From positions 694,581 to 758,580 of the forward strand of contig NW_020311998.1 in NCBI RefSeq assembly GCF_003144115.1: a stretch of 64,000 bases of DNA. Direction: 5' to 3'. This document shows positions 12,495-22,800 of the stretch, one piece after another. The notes below the pieces were generated by a model that ran no database searches, was not told the DNA's origin, and saw nothing but the letters and a program-made list of their open reading frames with translations. The number at the start of each line of letters is the position of its first letter. Position 1 is the stretch's first letter. The translations under genes and the position numbers were made by a program. This stretch comes from Tilletiopsis washingtonensis. Lineage: Eukaryota > Basidiomycota > Exobasidiomycetes > Entylomatales.

Positions 12495-13685
12495 ATGCTC
12501 GCTCTCGTCTCACGCTCGCTGCGTCTCGTGCGTGTTGCTTTTCCGCCTCCTTTCTTCGCTTGGCGCAGCGCCACGCCGTGTGGCTGCGCTGTCTCGGCGC
12601 CTGCGACTGACGCTCGGCCTTTTTGCATCCCCTGCTCACAGGCCGCCCCGGCTGCTGCGCCGGCGCGCGCTTTCTCTGCCGCTGCAGTGGCGCGCAAGGG
12701 TGCGTGCTTCGCTCTCTACCCTTGTTCTGTTCAAGTCCTGCTCTGTGCAGCGAGTGCCTGTCGCGGCGCGCGTAGAGCAAGGACCGGGCATCTGGAGTTG
12801 CAGCGCCCTTCTCCCTTGCTGACATCTGCCTCCTTGTCTCTTGCGAATAGACTTCGTCCAGGAGGCTTACCTGCGTGAGCTGAAGGCGTACAAGCCGGCG
12901 CCCAAGGTGAGTGCTGCAGCTGCTGTGCTGGGACATTGTGNNNNNNNNNNNNNNNGGGGGATGGGGAATGGAAGCACATGGCTGGGAGGGAGATGAGGGG
13001 GAAGCAGGAACGGGCGTGCGCAGCAAGGGACACAAAGAGCGCGTCCACAGCAGGAGAGCTGGCAGGACTCAAGGCTGCCGCAAACAAAGCGAACGGAGGG
13101 CAAAGGCGTGATGGGACACACTGAGGGGTGCGGGGCGCGTCGCACGTCGTTCTGCACAGAGGCAGGGGTCCATGATCGAACTTTTGCACGCCCGAAGCTG
13201 CTCGCCGGGGTATGGCAGGCCACGGGAGTGGGTAGAGGCATGCTGAGACTTTTTCGGGCGTAGCTGCGTTGCGTGCATGGACGTGACGGCGCCTCGAGAT
13301 GGCACATGTGAAGGCGAAGAGAGGCCATGTGGGTGCGAGACCTCATCGCGTAGCTCGCATCATCATCTCAAGCCCCTTCACATCTTGCCCTCCTGGCTCT
13401 TGTGCCACTTCCCTTCTAACACGCCTCACCCCCCTTCATCAGGCCGCCGACGCGCACGTCGGCCAAGTGCGCGACTTCAGCGCGCCCTCGGCGCCGCAGG
13501 CTCCCGCCGTGCCTTCCTCCTCCGACCTCTCCTCCGAGCTGGACGCGTACGCCAAGAGCGAGCCCGACACGGCCGAGAAGGCTGCGTCCAGCTCGAGCGC
13601 CGCTCCCGACGCCAGCAACCGCCAGACGGCCGAGCAGTTCCTCGAGGAGGCGGCTCGGGACGTCGAGAAGGAGGCGCACCACTAG
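12495..13685 (+). CDS. ATP14: Mitochondrial F1Fo-ATP synthase subunit h
   Basis: Four exons, 12495-12527, 12642-12699, 12851-12906, 13443-13685; 129 aa. Subunit h is a small peripheral-stalk component of the mitochondrial ATP synthase. The recognisable core is DFVQEAYLRELKAYKPAPK, close to the DxxQDLYLKELK signature of yeast Atp14, followed by an acidic, Ala/Ser-rich tail ending EEAARDVEKEAHH. The N-terminus (MLALVSRSLRL, then AAPAAAPARAFSAAAVARK) looks like a cleaved mitochondrial presequence with an ARAFS-type site. Junction phases are consistent (0, 1, 0). The first exon is only 33 nt and is the least certain part. Intron 3 is unusually long (536 nt) and contains an assembly gap. Confidence 0.8.
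12941..12955. other. Run of 15 N (assembly gap)
   Basis: Fifteen undetermined bases inside intron 3 of ATP14, followed by a G-run. They do not touch coding sequence. The true gap length is unknown. Confidence 0.99.
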
Positions 13686-15776
13686 GCGTCTTCTCTTTTC
13701 TCTCGCCCTCGGCGGGCTTCGTCTGAGATCGTACCGAATGGCTAGCTGAGGCCCCCTCGTACGAGTCGCACGCTCGGCGGTCTGATCTGCCATGGCCCGT
13801 CCTGGTCTCGCGCTGGGACAGGCACCCATTTGCTCCGCTCTGCGCGAAATCGAAACATTGAATCGCTCCTGCTTCTGCCTGGCGTCTGTCTGTTAAATCC
13901 TCCTCGGCTGCGAAGCGCCCAGCAGTCCTCGTTGGCCTTCTTTCGCGGCATGTGGTGCCTTCTCGGACACGCTCGCTTTCGACGAGGCCTCGCTATCGTC
14001 GAATGCGACCGAGGCCGCACTGCCTCGCTTGCATCGCGCACGCGTGAGCTGTGACGAGCGTGAGTGGGAGAAGGAGAGCCGACGAGCACCTCTCTTGACT
14101 CTCTCAAGGCTTGTGCAGATGAGTGCACGAGAGAGAGATCCTCAGCGACGGAAAGGAACGCGAGAGGCAGTCGTGCCCTGCATGTTGTGACGAGGGAACC
14201 GTGCGCTGGCATCTAAATGAAGCCGGTCTCATCTCCGCCCGGACCCGGGAGCGGCTTGGCCCGGAGAAGAGGTCAAAGGTCGACATGCTGCCGCCGATCC
14301 CGGCTCTCTCGTCTTCAGCTCTCAGCTCTCAGGGCCCTCAGCTCTCCGATTCTCAGCAGAGTCGAAATCTCGTCACGTTGCGTTCGAGCGCCGGCATCAG
14401 CCAGGATGCAACAGTTGCTGACGACGGCGTCAGCGCGGAATGTAAGGTGGCGCTTAAGGCCGGATGGCGCTCCCGAAGCGTGAGACAGCGCCTCTTCGTG
14501 CTTTAGCGCGAGCTCTCCGAGAGGTGGCGCTGCGGCTTCAACTGGAGCTGACGTCTTTCTGCTGCGTACGAGAGTGGACACGAGAGTCGAGCCCACACAT
14601 GGGCTTGTACGCGAGTCAAGAGCAGAGCGCACGCATGCGCTCGCGGATGAGGAGGCTTCTCGATGTCTGGCGGCTGTGCTGTCTCGTGCGCGCGAGCCGC
14701 TCGCGGATGAGCACGGCGGAGACTGGAGAGGAGGTGCCCCCACGCCTGCACCTCTGAGCTGCTGTGCGATGCCGCGGCTCTCGCCGCCATCGGCGCCGCG
14801 GGCCGCGGCAAAGGCACGCGAGAGGGGCGCAGCGGAAGTACCTCCGCTGCACGACTGCGCTCATCATGCTGCATCTGCACCTGCCGCGCTGAGAGTGAGC
14901 GGCTGGGCTGCGACGGCCCGGGATCGTCGTCCCGCACCCGCGGGCCGCGCGTGCGGGCGCGGCGGCTGGAGCCGACGTCAGATGCAGGCACGCCGCCAGC
15001 GAAGGCGGCGCTCAGCAGCGCGCTGCGCTGCACCCCGCCGCGCGTCACAAGGTGGAGCTCTCCTGCCTCTGCCGCAACTCCGCTCGACACCCTTTCACTC
15101 CAGACTCATCAAGCTCCTCCGCCGCTCGGCCCGAACACAGCAAGCGCACTCTGAGTGAGAGAGGCCCAGACCAGCATCTTGCCTTCCCTCCTACGCACCC
15201 TCCTCCAGCCTCGCCGTCGTTGCTCTCAGAGCTCTTCGGCTCGCGCCTCCGCCTTAACTCCTTGCCCCGGCCCGCTCCTGCGTGCCGCCGCTCCATTTCG
15301 CGCCTCGCTCTCGCCTCTTGCGTGCCTGGCTCGGCTCGGCTCCTCCGAGTAGCAGCCGCAGCAGCATCGCTGCGCCGCCGCCGCCGTCTCCTCTCCGCGC
15401 ATTCCCGCTTCGTCTGGTCCGGTGAGTGAGAGAGTTGTAAGCTGAAGTGGTGCTGCGATGCGGCATCGGCTGGAGTGCGCCTCGTGTCCTGCGTGGAAGC
15501 CGCTGGGCCGTCTGCCGCGGGCCCGAGATGCTGGCGAGCAGTGCGCACGCTGTGTTGCGGCCGCAGCATGCTCCACGCCTGCTCGCTCTCGATGCTCCGG
15601 CTCAGGCGGCCTGCTGCGCTCAGGCCATGCTTGGCTCGGCCGCCGGCGCAGCGATCATGGCCAGGCGAGGTCGTACATGACGGCGGTCGCAGTTGCTGGC
15701 CGCGGCTGCGCCTCTCACCTCCACTGCGCCCTCCCTCCCGGCGCTTCCCGTCGTGTTCCTTCCTCCTCGCCCGTCC
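13686..15776. other. Long intergenic region with a likely 5' leader intron
   Basis: About 2.1 kb without a supportable protein. The last 600 bp are CT-rich on the plus strand, like a promoter and leader for the next gene. A GTGAGT donor at 15422 pairs plausibly with a GCAG acceptor ending at 15692, giving a 271-nt leader intron just before the start at 15777. Short direct repeats (CGCTCGCGGATGAG) occur at about 14638 and 14698. Other ORFs here lack conserved features. Confidence 0.35.
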
Positions 15777-18700
15777 ATGCTGCTCGTCGCCGCGCACCCC
15801 GACCTCCCCATGCCTGCGCACGCCTCGGCCAGCGGCAGCTGTGCCTCTTCTGCTCGTGCTGCGCCGCCGCCGCCCGGCTCGCCGCGGCAGCAGCGGCAGA
15901 GTGCGAGCTGCTCTGGCGTGCCGGGACAGAAGCGACCGTCGATGCCGGGCGCCTTTGACTCGTCGCTCGAGGGACTGCTGGCAGAGACTGATGCTCGCGC
16001 TGCCTCGTCAGACCTCTCCCTCGACGCACCCTCCACGCCGCAGCTGCGCTCCCGACGTTGCTCTCGCGAGGACGATTCGCGCATCCTCCCGCCACTGCCG
16101 CCCAAGTCTCAGCTCCGTGCCTCTTCGCGTCGTCCCAGTACTTCTCAAGGACTCACCTCTCTCCCCCGCAAGGCGCACTTTGACGTTCCGCGACCACTCG
16201 GCACGCCCGAAGCACCACCTGCCTACTTTGACGACGCCGACGTGCTCTTCGCACAGCAAGCGTTCCGTCTCAACTGCGCCTACGCACACGTCTCGCCGCG
16301 CCCCCATCCGCCACAGCGTCCGGCTCGACAGCAGACTTCGCCGCCTCGCTCGCCTTCCAGCAGCAACGCGCCTCTCCCTACGCTTCACGAATCGCGCGCT
16401 GGCTCATCGACGGGCGCTTCTGTCTGGCGCACCAAGTCACTCGAACCTGGTCGCCGTGACACCAGTCCTTCGCCGCAGCGCCGCTCTCTGAACAACTCGC
16501 GCGAGTCGTCGTCGCCCTCGCGCGTCTCGTGGTCGCCAGTGCCTGCCACTCCGCCGCGGACTCGGGGAGCATCTCCTCCTTCACCAGCACCTTCTCGCTC
16601 TCCCTCACCAGCACGTCGCATGCTCTCTTCTCTCGGCTTCGGCCTCGGCGGAGGCGATCGACGTGAGGGCAGCTCCTCGTCCACCTCATCTTCACGCGAT
16701 CTGCCTTCGGGCTACAACGCACGGCCAGGCATGGAGGGCGGAGCTCAGGCACTGCGCAGCTCCAGCTCGCGCAGCTCCAACTCGGCGCACTCGGCCTTCG
16801 GCGCCCTCATGGCCGGCGAGCGCGAGAGCAGCATGGTCACGCCTCGTCCGCCGGACGCTAGCGCCACGCCTCGTCCTGGCGCCGCACAAGCCGCGGCAGC
16901 TGCAAATGAGGCAGCATCGCAAGACACGGCGCGCGACGGCAGCTGGGCCGCTTGGATCCGCCGTACGAACCGGGCAACCGCATCAGAGGCGTCTGGCATC
17001 GCCATTGATCCTCGTGGCCTCGCTGCGCTCTCAGATGAGACTGCGCCTCGAGAAGTCGAGCCTCAGTCGCCTGTAGGCTCGACTGCGACGCGCCAGAGTG
17101 TGGGAGATGTGAGCCTGGCCTCGGGCTATACGGCGGATAGCCTTGGCAGGAACAGCGTGGCGAGTGGCATGAGCGCCGCCGAGTTTGGCCTGCCTGTGGG
17201 AGGCACGACCGAGGAGCGCGAGGCGCGACGTGCAGAACGCAAGAGGCGCAAGCATGCGCCGCCCGAGATCCTCGTCATCGTGAGTTGGACGCGGGCTGCC
17301 TTTTGTCGGCAGATGCTGATCCGTTGTCCCTGCCAGGTCCGACCGCCGCCGAGCAAGCAGTCGAACCCGCTCAACTTGCAGATTCAGCTCGTGACGCCGT
17401 CGGCAGCCGGCGGCAGTGGAGCATCCCGCGTGTCGGGCGAGATGTCACGCGACGAGTCCGGCCTCAGCACGGCTGGCAGCACCTCTTCCGTCGGCTCGAG
17501 CGCAGCCGTAGGCGGCGGCGCCGTCACTCGCAGCGCCTCAATCATCTCTTCTCGCTCTCAGCGTTCCGAGGCCTCGTCCGGCGGAGTCTCTTCAGTCAGC
17601 GGTAGCAACGCTCGCCGCGTCACGCCACTCTACAACCTCTCCTTCCACACCATCTTGCCCACCGTCGTCACGGACGCGGGCACCGATCAGAAAGTGGCCA
17701 AGTTCTCGCGCAAGGGAGTGGAGATTGACGGCTTCGGCATTCTCGAGCCGCACGAACTGCGACGCGGTGTCAACGACGTCGCTTCTCTGGCCGGCGCCGT
17801 TCTGACGCCCAGCACTGGCGTGCCCTCTACGCGCGCCGCAGGTAGCGTCATTGGCAGCGACGTATCGCCGCCGCCGATCGGTGCCGGCTCCGACGTTGGC
17901 GTCGCTCCTTCGATCCCGAGCGGCGAGCCGCCGACTAGCTTCGAAGCCATGACGCCCGAGGCGCGCACCGACGGCGGACTGGGCGGCAAGCTGATGAGCA
18001 AGTTCAAGCGGCTCAGTCTTCAAGGCGGTCGTCCCCTCAGCGCCAGCGCGACACGCAGTTCCTTCGGCGCACACACAGGGCAAAGCTCGATGTCGGGCGC
18101 CTTCGGACGTCTGGGAGGCGCAGCTAGCAGCATCGTCAGCTCGCCGTCGCTCAAGCGCGCTTCGATGGACAGTGCCAGTCGTCCCTCGGCTGCAGAGTCG
18201 GTCACCAGCACCAACGCCGGCTCCGACGTGCCGCAACTCGTTCCCGGCGGCGGTCTGACGCCCGATGGCCTGCGTCACACGGAAGGCTACTTCTGGGTCA
18301 TCCGCAAGCTGACGCGTCGCAGCGATGGCGAGCCTCCTACCGATGCAGCGCTGGGCGCAGACGGACAGAACGCAGTGCTGGCCAACGTCTGGCGGCGCTT
18401 CAACGTGCTTAACCGCGCCGGCATCGCCAGTGTGCGTCACCCACCGCCGTCGGAGATCACGATCCGCTTCGAGTGGACGAAGGACAAGAGCGCCACTGCT
18501 GCCTCGAGCGCCGCAGCTCGCAGACGATCCAGCGCAGCGGCTCCGGGCTCGAGGCGCGCCAGCAAGGTCAGCGCTCATCCGGCGCGCGCCGCGACGGAGA
18601 GCACGGCGGGGCCCAACGGCGCCGCAGCCGCAGGACCTCGTGTCGTCACGGCCAGACGCGGCAGCTTCGACATGAACAGCGCCGTGGGCAGCGGCACGAG

Positions 18701-19238
18701 TCCGCGTATCGGCATTGCGCCCAACTTCGGCGAGCGCTTGGCAGCTGCTGCGGCAGGCAACGGCAACGGGAACACGCTCAAGCCGCCTGGCAGCAACGCC
18801 GGCTCTCGGCCGGGCTCGGTGCACGATCGCTCGCCGCGCCGCTCGGTCGACAGCAGCGCGCTGGACGATGCGGCCAGCTCCGTGGCTGATGACGATGTCG
18901 GCTCCGACGGCGAAGGCTCCGACCCTGAAGACTCCGAGACGCCCTGGACCTGCCACCTGGTGCTTGGGCCCGAGACACGCATCCCAATCGCCTCGCTCGC
19001 TCCGGCGCCTCATCACCCGAAGCTCGTCGGCCAGCTGGCGATTCCCTTCCCGCTGCCCGACCTCTCGGCCTCTGCGCTCGGCGCCGACGGCGCAGGCCTG
19101 ACGCGCGAGGAGCTCAAGGACATCGTCTGCGTCACTTGCTTCTTCCTCACGATTCGCGAGAGCTGGAATGGCCTCGGCCTCAAGCGCAGAAAGGGCGAGC
19201 CGGCGTGGAAGCTGGCTGCTGCTCAGCGCGGCCTCTGA
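15777..19238 (+). CDS. Conserved-looking Ser-rich protein of unknown function
   Basis: Two exons, 15777-17279 and 17337-19238, 1134 aa. The first half is Ser/Pro/Arg-rich and probably disordered. Islands that look structured and conserved are PPEILVIVRPPPSKQSNPL (across the intron), PLYNLSFHTILPTVVTDAG followed by KVAKFSRKGVEIDGFGIL, then GYFWVIRKLTRR with NVWRRFNVLNRAG, SEITIRFEW, and a C-terminal block (PWTCHLVLG, GQLAIPFPLPDLS, CVTCFFLTIRESWNGLGLK). I do not recognise the family with certainty and give no function. The 57-nt intron is a multiple of three and has no stop, so the frame also runs open through it; its removal restores the LVIVRPPP continuity. The start is the first ATG of the frame, preceded by a CT-rich leader with a likely intron. 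Confidence 0.7.
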   Translation: MLLVAAHPDLPMPAHASASGSCASSARAAPPPPGSPRQQRQSASCSGVPGQKRPSMPGAFDSSLEGLLAETDARAASSDLSLDAPSTPQLRSRRCSREDDSRILPPLPPKSQLRASSRRPSTSQGLTSLPRKAHFDVPRPLGTPEAPPAYFDDADVLFAQQAFRLNCAYAHVSPRPHPPQRPARQQTSPPRSPSSSNAPLPTLHESRAGSSTGASVWRTKSLEPGRRDTSPSPQRRSLNNSRESSSPSRVSWSPVPATPPRTRGASPPSPAPSRSPSPARRMLSSLGFGLGGGDRREGSSSSTSSSRDLPSGYNARPGMEGGAQALRSSSSRSSNSAHSAFGALMAGERESSMVTPRPPDASATPRPGAAQAAAAANEAASQDTARDGSWAAWIRRTNRATASEASGIAIDPRGLAALSDETAPREVEPQSPVGSTATRQSVGDVSLASGYTADSLGRNSVASGMSAAEFGLPVGGTTEEREARRAERKRRKHAPPEILVIVSWTRAAFCRQMLIRCPCQVRPPPSKQSNPLNLQIQLVTPSAAGGSGASRVSGEMSRDESGLSTAGSTSSVGSSAAVGGGAVTRSASIISSRSQRSEASSGGVSSVSGSNARRVTPLYNLSFHTILPTVVTDAGTDQKVAKFSRKGVEIDGFGILEPHELRRGVNDVASLAGAVLTPSTGVPSTRAAGSVIGSDVSPPPIGAGSDVGVAPSIPSGEPPTSFEAMTPEARTDGGLGGKLMSKFKRLSLQGGRPLSASATRSSFGAHTGQSSMSGAFGRLGGAASSIVSSPSLKRASMDSASRPSAAESVTSTNAGSDVPQLVPGGGLTPDGLRHTEGYFWVIRKLTRRSDGEPPTDAALGADGQNAVLANVWRRFNVLNRAGIASVRHPPPSEITIRFEWTKDKSATAASSAAARRRSSAAAPGSRRASKVSAHPARAATESTAGPNGAAAAGPRVVTARRGSFDMNSAVGSGTSPRIGIAPNFGERLAAAAAGNGNGNTLKPPGSNAGSRPGSVHDRSPRRSVDSSALDDAASSVADDDVGSDGEGSDPEDSETPWTCHLVLGPETRIPIASLAPAPHHPKLVGQLAIPFPLPDLSASALGADGAGLTREELKDIVCVTCFFLTIRESWNGLGLKRRKGEPAWKLAAAQRGL

Positions 19239-19682
19239 GCGCCTCTCTGCATCCCTCTGCCCTCCTCTCCCTTCCGCCTCTTCGTTCCCGCATCTTCCTC
19301 GCTCTCTTCTCCCTTCATTCGTGCGCCGCCCGCTGTACCTCTCTACGAAGGCGCGCGCCTGCTGCAGCAGCGCCTTGAGCTCCGTCACCTTGAGCGCAGA
19401 GAGTGTGGCCTCCATGATTGGACGAGGGGTGGGGGTGCAGGAGGGGTGCGCGTCAGCGTGGTGGTGGCAGCCAAGACGAAGCCTCTCGGCGCCTCGCCGC
19501 GCCGTCGCCGGGCCGCGCGCGCGCGCGCGTGCCGCACAATCAATTCCATTTCTGCCAGCAGCAGCAGCGACTCTCGCTACTGCGCACCACCACCCCGCTT
19601 TCCGCTCCACATCTTCCCGCGCCGGCTGCTGGCCGCCGTGCGGCCCCGCCCCATCTGCGCAATGCCGCTTTGCCTGACCATC

Positions 19683-19895
19683 AGTGTGCTCACGCGGTGC
19701 TTGCTCAACGGTGCTTGCTCGACGCTGGTGTCTCAGAAGAAGGAAGGGGGGGGGGTGAGATGGGGATGGTTGCCAAAGCGCTGTAAGTGCTTGCGCGGTG
19801 CTTGTCGCTGCGGGTGTCTCGGGAGGAAGAGGGAGAAGAGGATGGGGGCTGAAGCGCTCATGCGGTGCTCGTCTCGGGTGTCTCAGAAGGAGGGA
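19683..19895. repeat. Degenerate direct repeats at the 3' end of the XPG-RuvC gene
   Basis: Three diverged copies, at about 19683-19745, 19775-19830 and 19851-19895. They share a GCGGTGCTTG-like core followed by GGTGTCTC and a purine tail (AGAAGGAGG). Two copies are preceded by AAGCGCT. The third contains the stop codon and last codons of the minus-strand gene, so the repeat unit overlaps its 3' coding end. Read from the sequence by eye; unit length varies. Confidence 0.55.
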
Positions 19896-22800
19896 GATGC
19901 GGGTGCGTGCCGAACCGCAGCAGGTGCTCATACGCCTGGAGCATGATGAGCGCCGAACTGCAGTCCCCGTGAACCAAGGCATCGGGGAGCAAGCCACCGC
20001 CGGCGGCAACCTTGAGGCGGCCAATCTCCTTGCCCGCGCGCTGCGCGTGCTGCGCCATGGGGCGGAGGGCATGGCCGTGAGCATCGCGGCGGGCAGTGCT
20101 GGCAGTAGCCGGCAGGACCGAGTTGAGTTGGCTTGAGAGATACTCGTTGAACGAGCGTGCGTGCACGCCGGGGTTCCTTGCTGCACGCCGCAGAACCTCG
20201 ACGTATGCCTTTGACGTGCGAGCTGTGTTGTGGCGGCGCTTGCGCTGCCCTCCTTGTGCAGCTAGACCCGCCCCGATGATGAGCACGGTCTGCTCTGCGC
20301 GGCCGTGCAGCTGGAGCAGCGATGCTGCCGCTCTATCGACGGTGCGCCGCTGATCGAAGAACGTGTGCAGCCGGATCTCTGCTTCCTCCTCGCTCCGCAG
20401 GAGACGGGAGTGATGGCCTGGCGCCGCTTCGGCCTGCTGGAGACTAGCCAGGCGTGCGGTACCTCGGCGGGTAGCGCGGCGCAGAGTGCCTTGCTTGATG
20501 ACAAGGTTCTGTCGCAGCGTGTGCAACGAGCCGGATCCACCGGTGAGGAGCGGGTAGCGCGAGCTGCTGGCGTGTGGGTTGATGTCGACGCGCACCTCGG
20601 ATGTTGCGGCCACGGCATTCCAGATGCCAGGGTCAATGCCAACAAGCTGCACGTCGCTGTTGAGTGAAAGCTGGACGCTGCTCTCAGGCTGCACATTGCT
20701 GTTGCGGATGAGAGACGCATCGGCGGCACTTGCCCACGTGGCCTCGGGAATCTCGGGCAGGGCGGCGAAGGGTACGTAGACGCCAGCATCGGCCTTGCGA
20801 GGCAGCGCATGCCGCATGGACACATGGTGCAGACGCTCGAGAGAGGCTGCGCTGTGGATGTCGTTGACCTTTTGCCAGATGGCTGGTGCGTGCGTCTTGA
20901 GGTAGCCGGCCACAGACAAGGCTGCTGCGGGCGCTGAGCCAGGCGTCGGTGGTGCAGGCCGGCCAGCAAGCACGCCGAGCTTCGCAAAGGCAACATCAAC
21001 TCTGCCGGCGCCATCAAAGCGCACAGCCAGAGGAAGTCGCTGCGTGCGTCTTCTCCAGCAAGGCCCGAGGATCTTGTCCCACGGCTGCCCGCCCTGGGAG
21101 AGGGCCATGTAGCTTGAGAGCGCAGCAAACGCCTCGTGTGCAGACTCGCTGTCAAGCCAGGCCAAAGCTGAGCCAAAGACGCGCTTGGCGAGGTCAGCAG
21201 GGCCGTCTGACGACTCGAGATGCAGCTTGAGAGCAGCGGCCCTCTCTGCTGTGCGCAGCGCATTCCGCAGCAGAGCGTGATGTTCCGGCCCTGCCATTGC
21301 AGAATAATGCTTGACGAGCGGCACAAGCTTGTACGGCTTGGGCAGCAGCAAGTGCAGGCGCTCGTGCAGACCAAAGATGTCCTCGTCGGAGGCGCCAAGG
21401 CCAAAGAAGCTGGCAGGCGTGCGGCCGTTGTTGTCGGGCTCCAGCTGGCGCGAGAGTGCGCTCGCTGCAGCTGCAAATGCAGCAACTTCGGCCGTCAGCC
21501 CCGGAGAGAGCGCGTTGCCGCCGTTGCTGAGCATGCCGGTGAGGGCCTTGACGATGCTATCGGCACGCCGGACGTTGACATCCTTGAGGGCAAGGTCGAC
21601 GGTGCTGGCCTCGCTGCCGGCAGACTCTGCAGCCTCGCCGCCTTCGAGCGCGGCAAGGTGAGCTGCAATGGCACGCTCGGCAGCAGGATTGATGCCTCCA
21701 AAGGTGACAAGACGCGCGAGGAGTTGTTGCGAGCCTTGTGGAGCTTTACTCAGCTCTGCGTCCAGCAGCGGCATTGCTCGTGGAAGGCCAGCCGCTGCTG
21801 CCTGCCTGATGCGCAGCTGCGCCGTCGTCTTGAGCATGGCACGCCATCGTGACGTAATGTACTGCGTGAGACCGTCCTTTTCTTCCGCAAGCAGCATGGA
21901 GCGGGGAAAGCCCACGAGGCCGGCGAGGTGGGCGGCACCAAACATCTCTGCAGCGCTCTTGCGGCCACCACGCCGCGCCCGGGCTGCGACGGGCGGTTGA
22001 AGCGCTTCGAGGGCGTGCGCCACAGCAATGTCAAAGGTGCCGCCGTCTCTCTTGCTGTCTGGGCGCATGATCTCGAGGAGAGCACCGCGCGCGGCTGCAG
22101 TCTTCTGCAGTAGAGTGCAGGCCTCGATGGCGATGAACGACATGGTTGCACAGTGCAGCTGCGCAGATGCCTTGATGGCAGCGCCATGCGTCACAGCAAA
22201 ATCTCGATGAAGAAAGCCGTGCGGACTCGAGAGGCGTGCAGTCAGCGTTGAGAGCTGGAACTGCCGTGTCTCCGCTCTGATGGCTGTCTGCTGCTGCTGC
22301 CTGTCGCTTCTGGCCGACGTGCCGGACGTAGATGCCGAGAACCTCGAGCGCTTGCCCTTGTCGAGGCGCACCGTGTCGGCGGCAGCACGCTTGCGTGAGC
22401 TGCTTGTGTTGTCGGCGCGCGGCAGCGAGCTGCTGGCCTTGCTCTTAGCCTGCTTGGCCGCGCTGCCCTTGGCCTGCTTGCCTGTGCGGCCGCCCTGCGG
22501 CAGCGGGAAGACGGGCTTGGGCGCCTTGCCCATGCCCTGTCCTTGCTGCGGGCCCTCCTGCACCATTGGCAGCGCAGGCAGCAGGATCGGCTTGGAGAAG
22601 CGTGCGACGCTGTGCTGCCGGCTGCGCTCGAGGCTGGCAGTTGGGCGCAGGACGGTGATGCGCGCAAAGAAGAGCTCGGGCTGGAAAGCCGCCGTGTTGC
22701 CGACGGCAGCGCGCTTGCTGCTGATGGCGCTTGCTGCGCGTGATGCCATCTGCGCGCTGTGTGAGGCCCATGGTGCGTCAATGTTGACGCCGAGGTTGAC

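Noticed and set aside
13742-14743. Several 90-160 aa ORFs on both strands
   Set aside because: No domains, low-complexity composition and no supporting splice structure.
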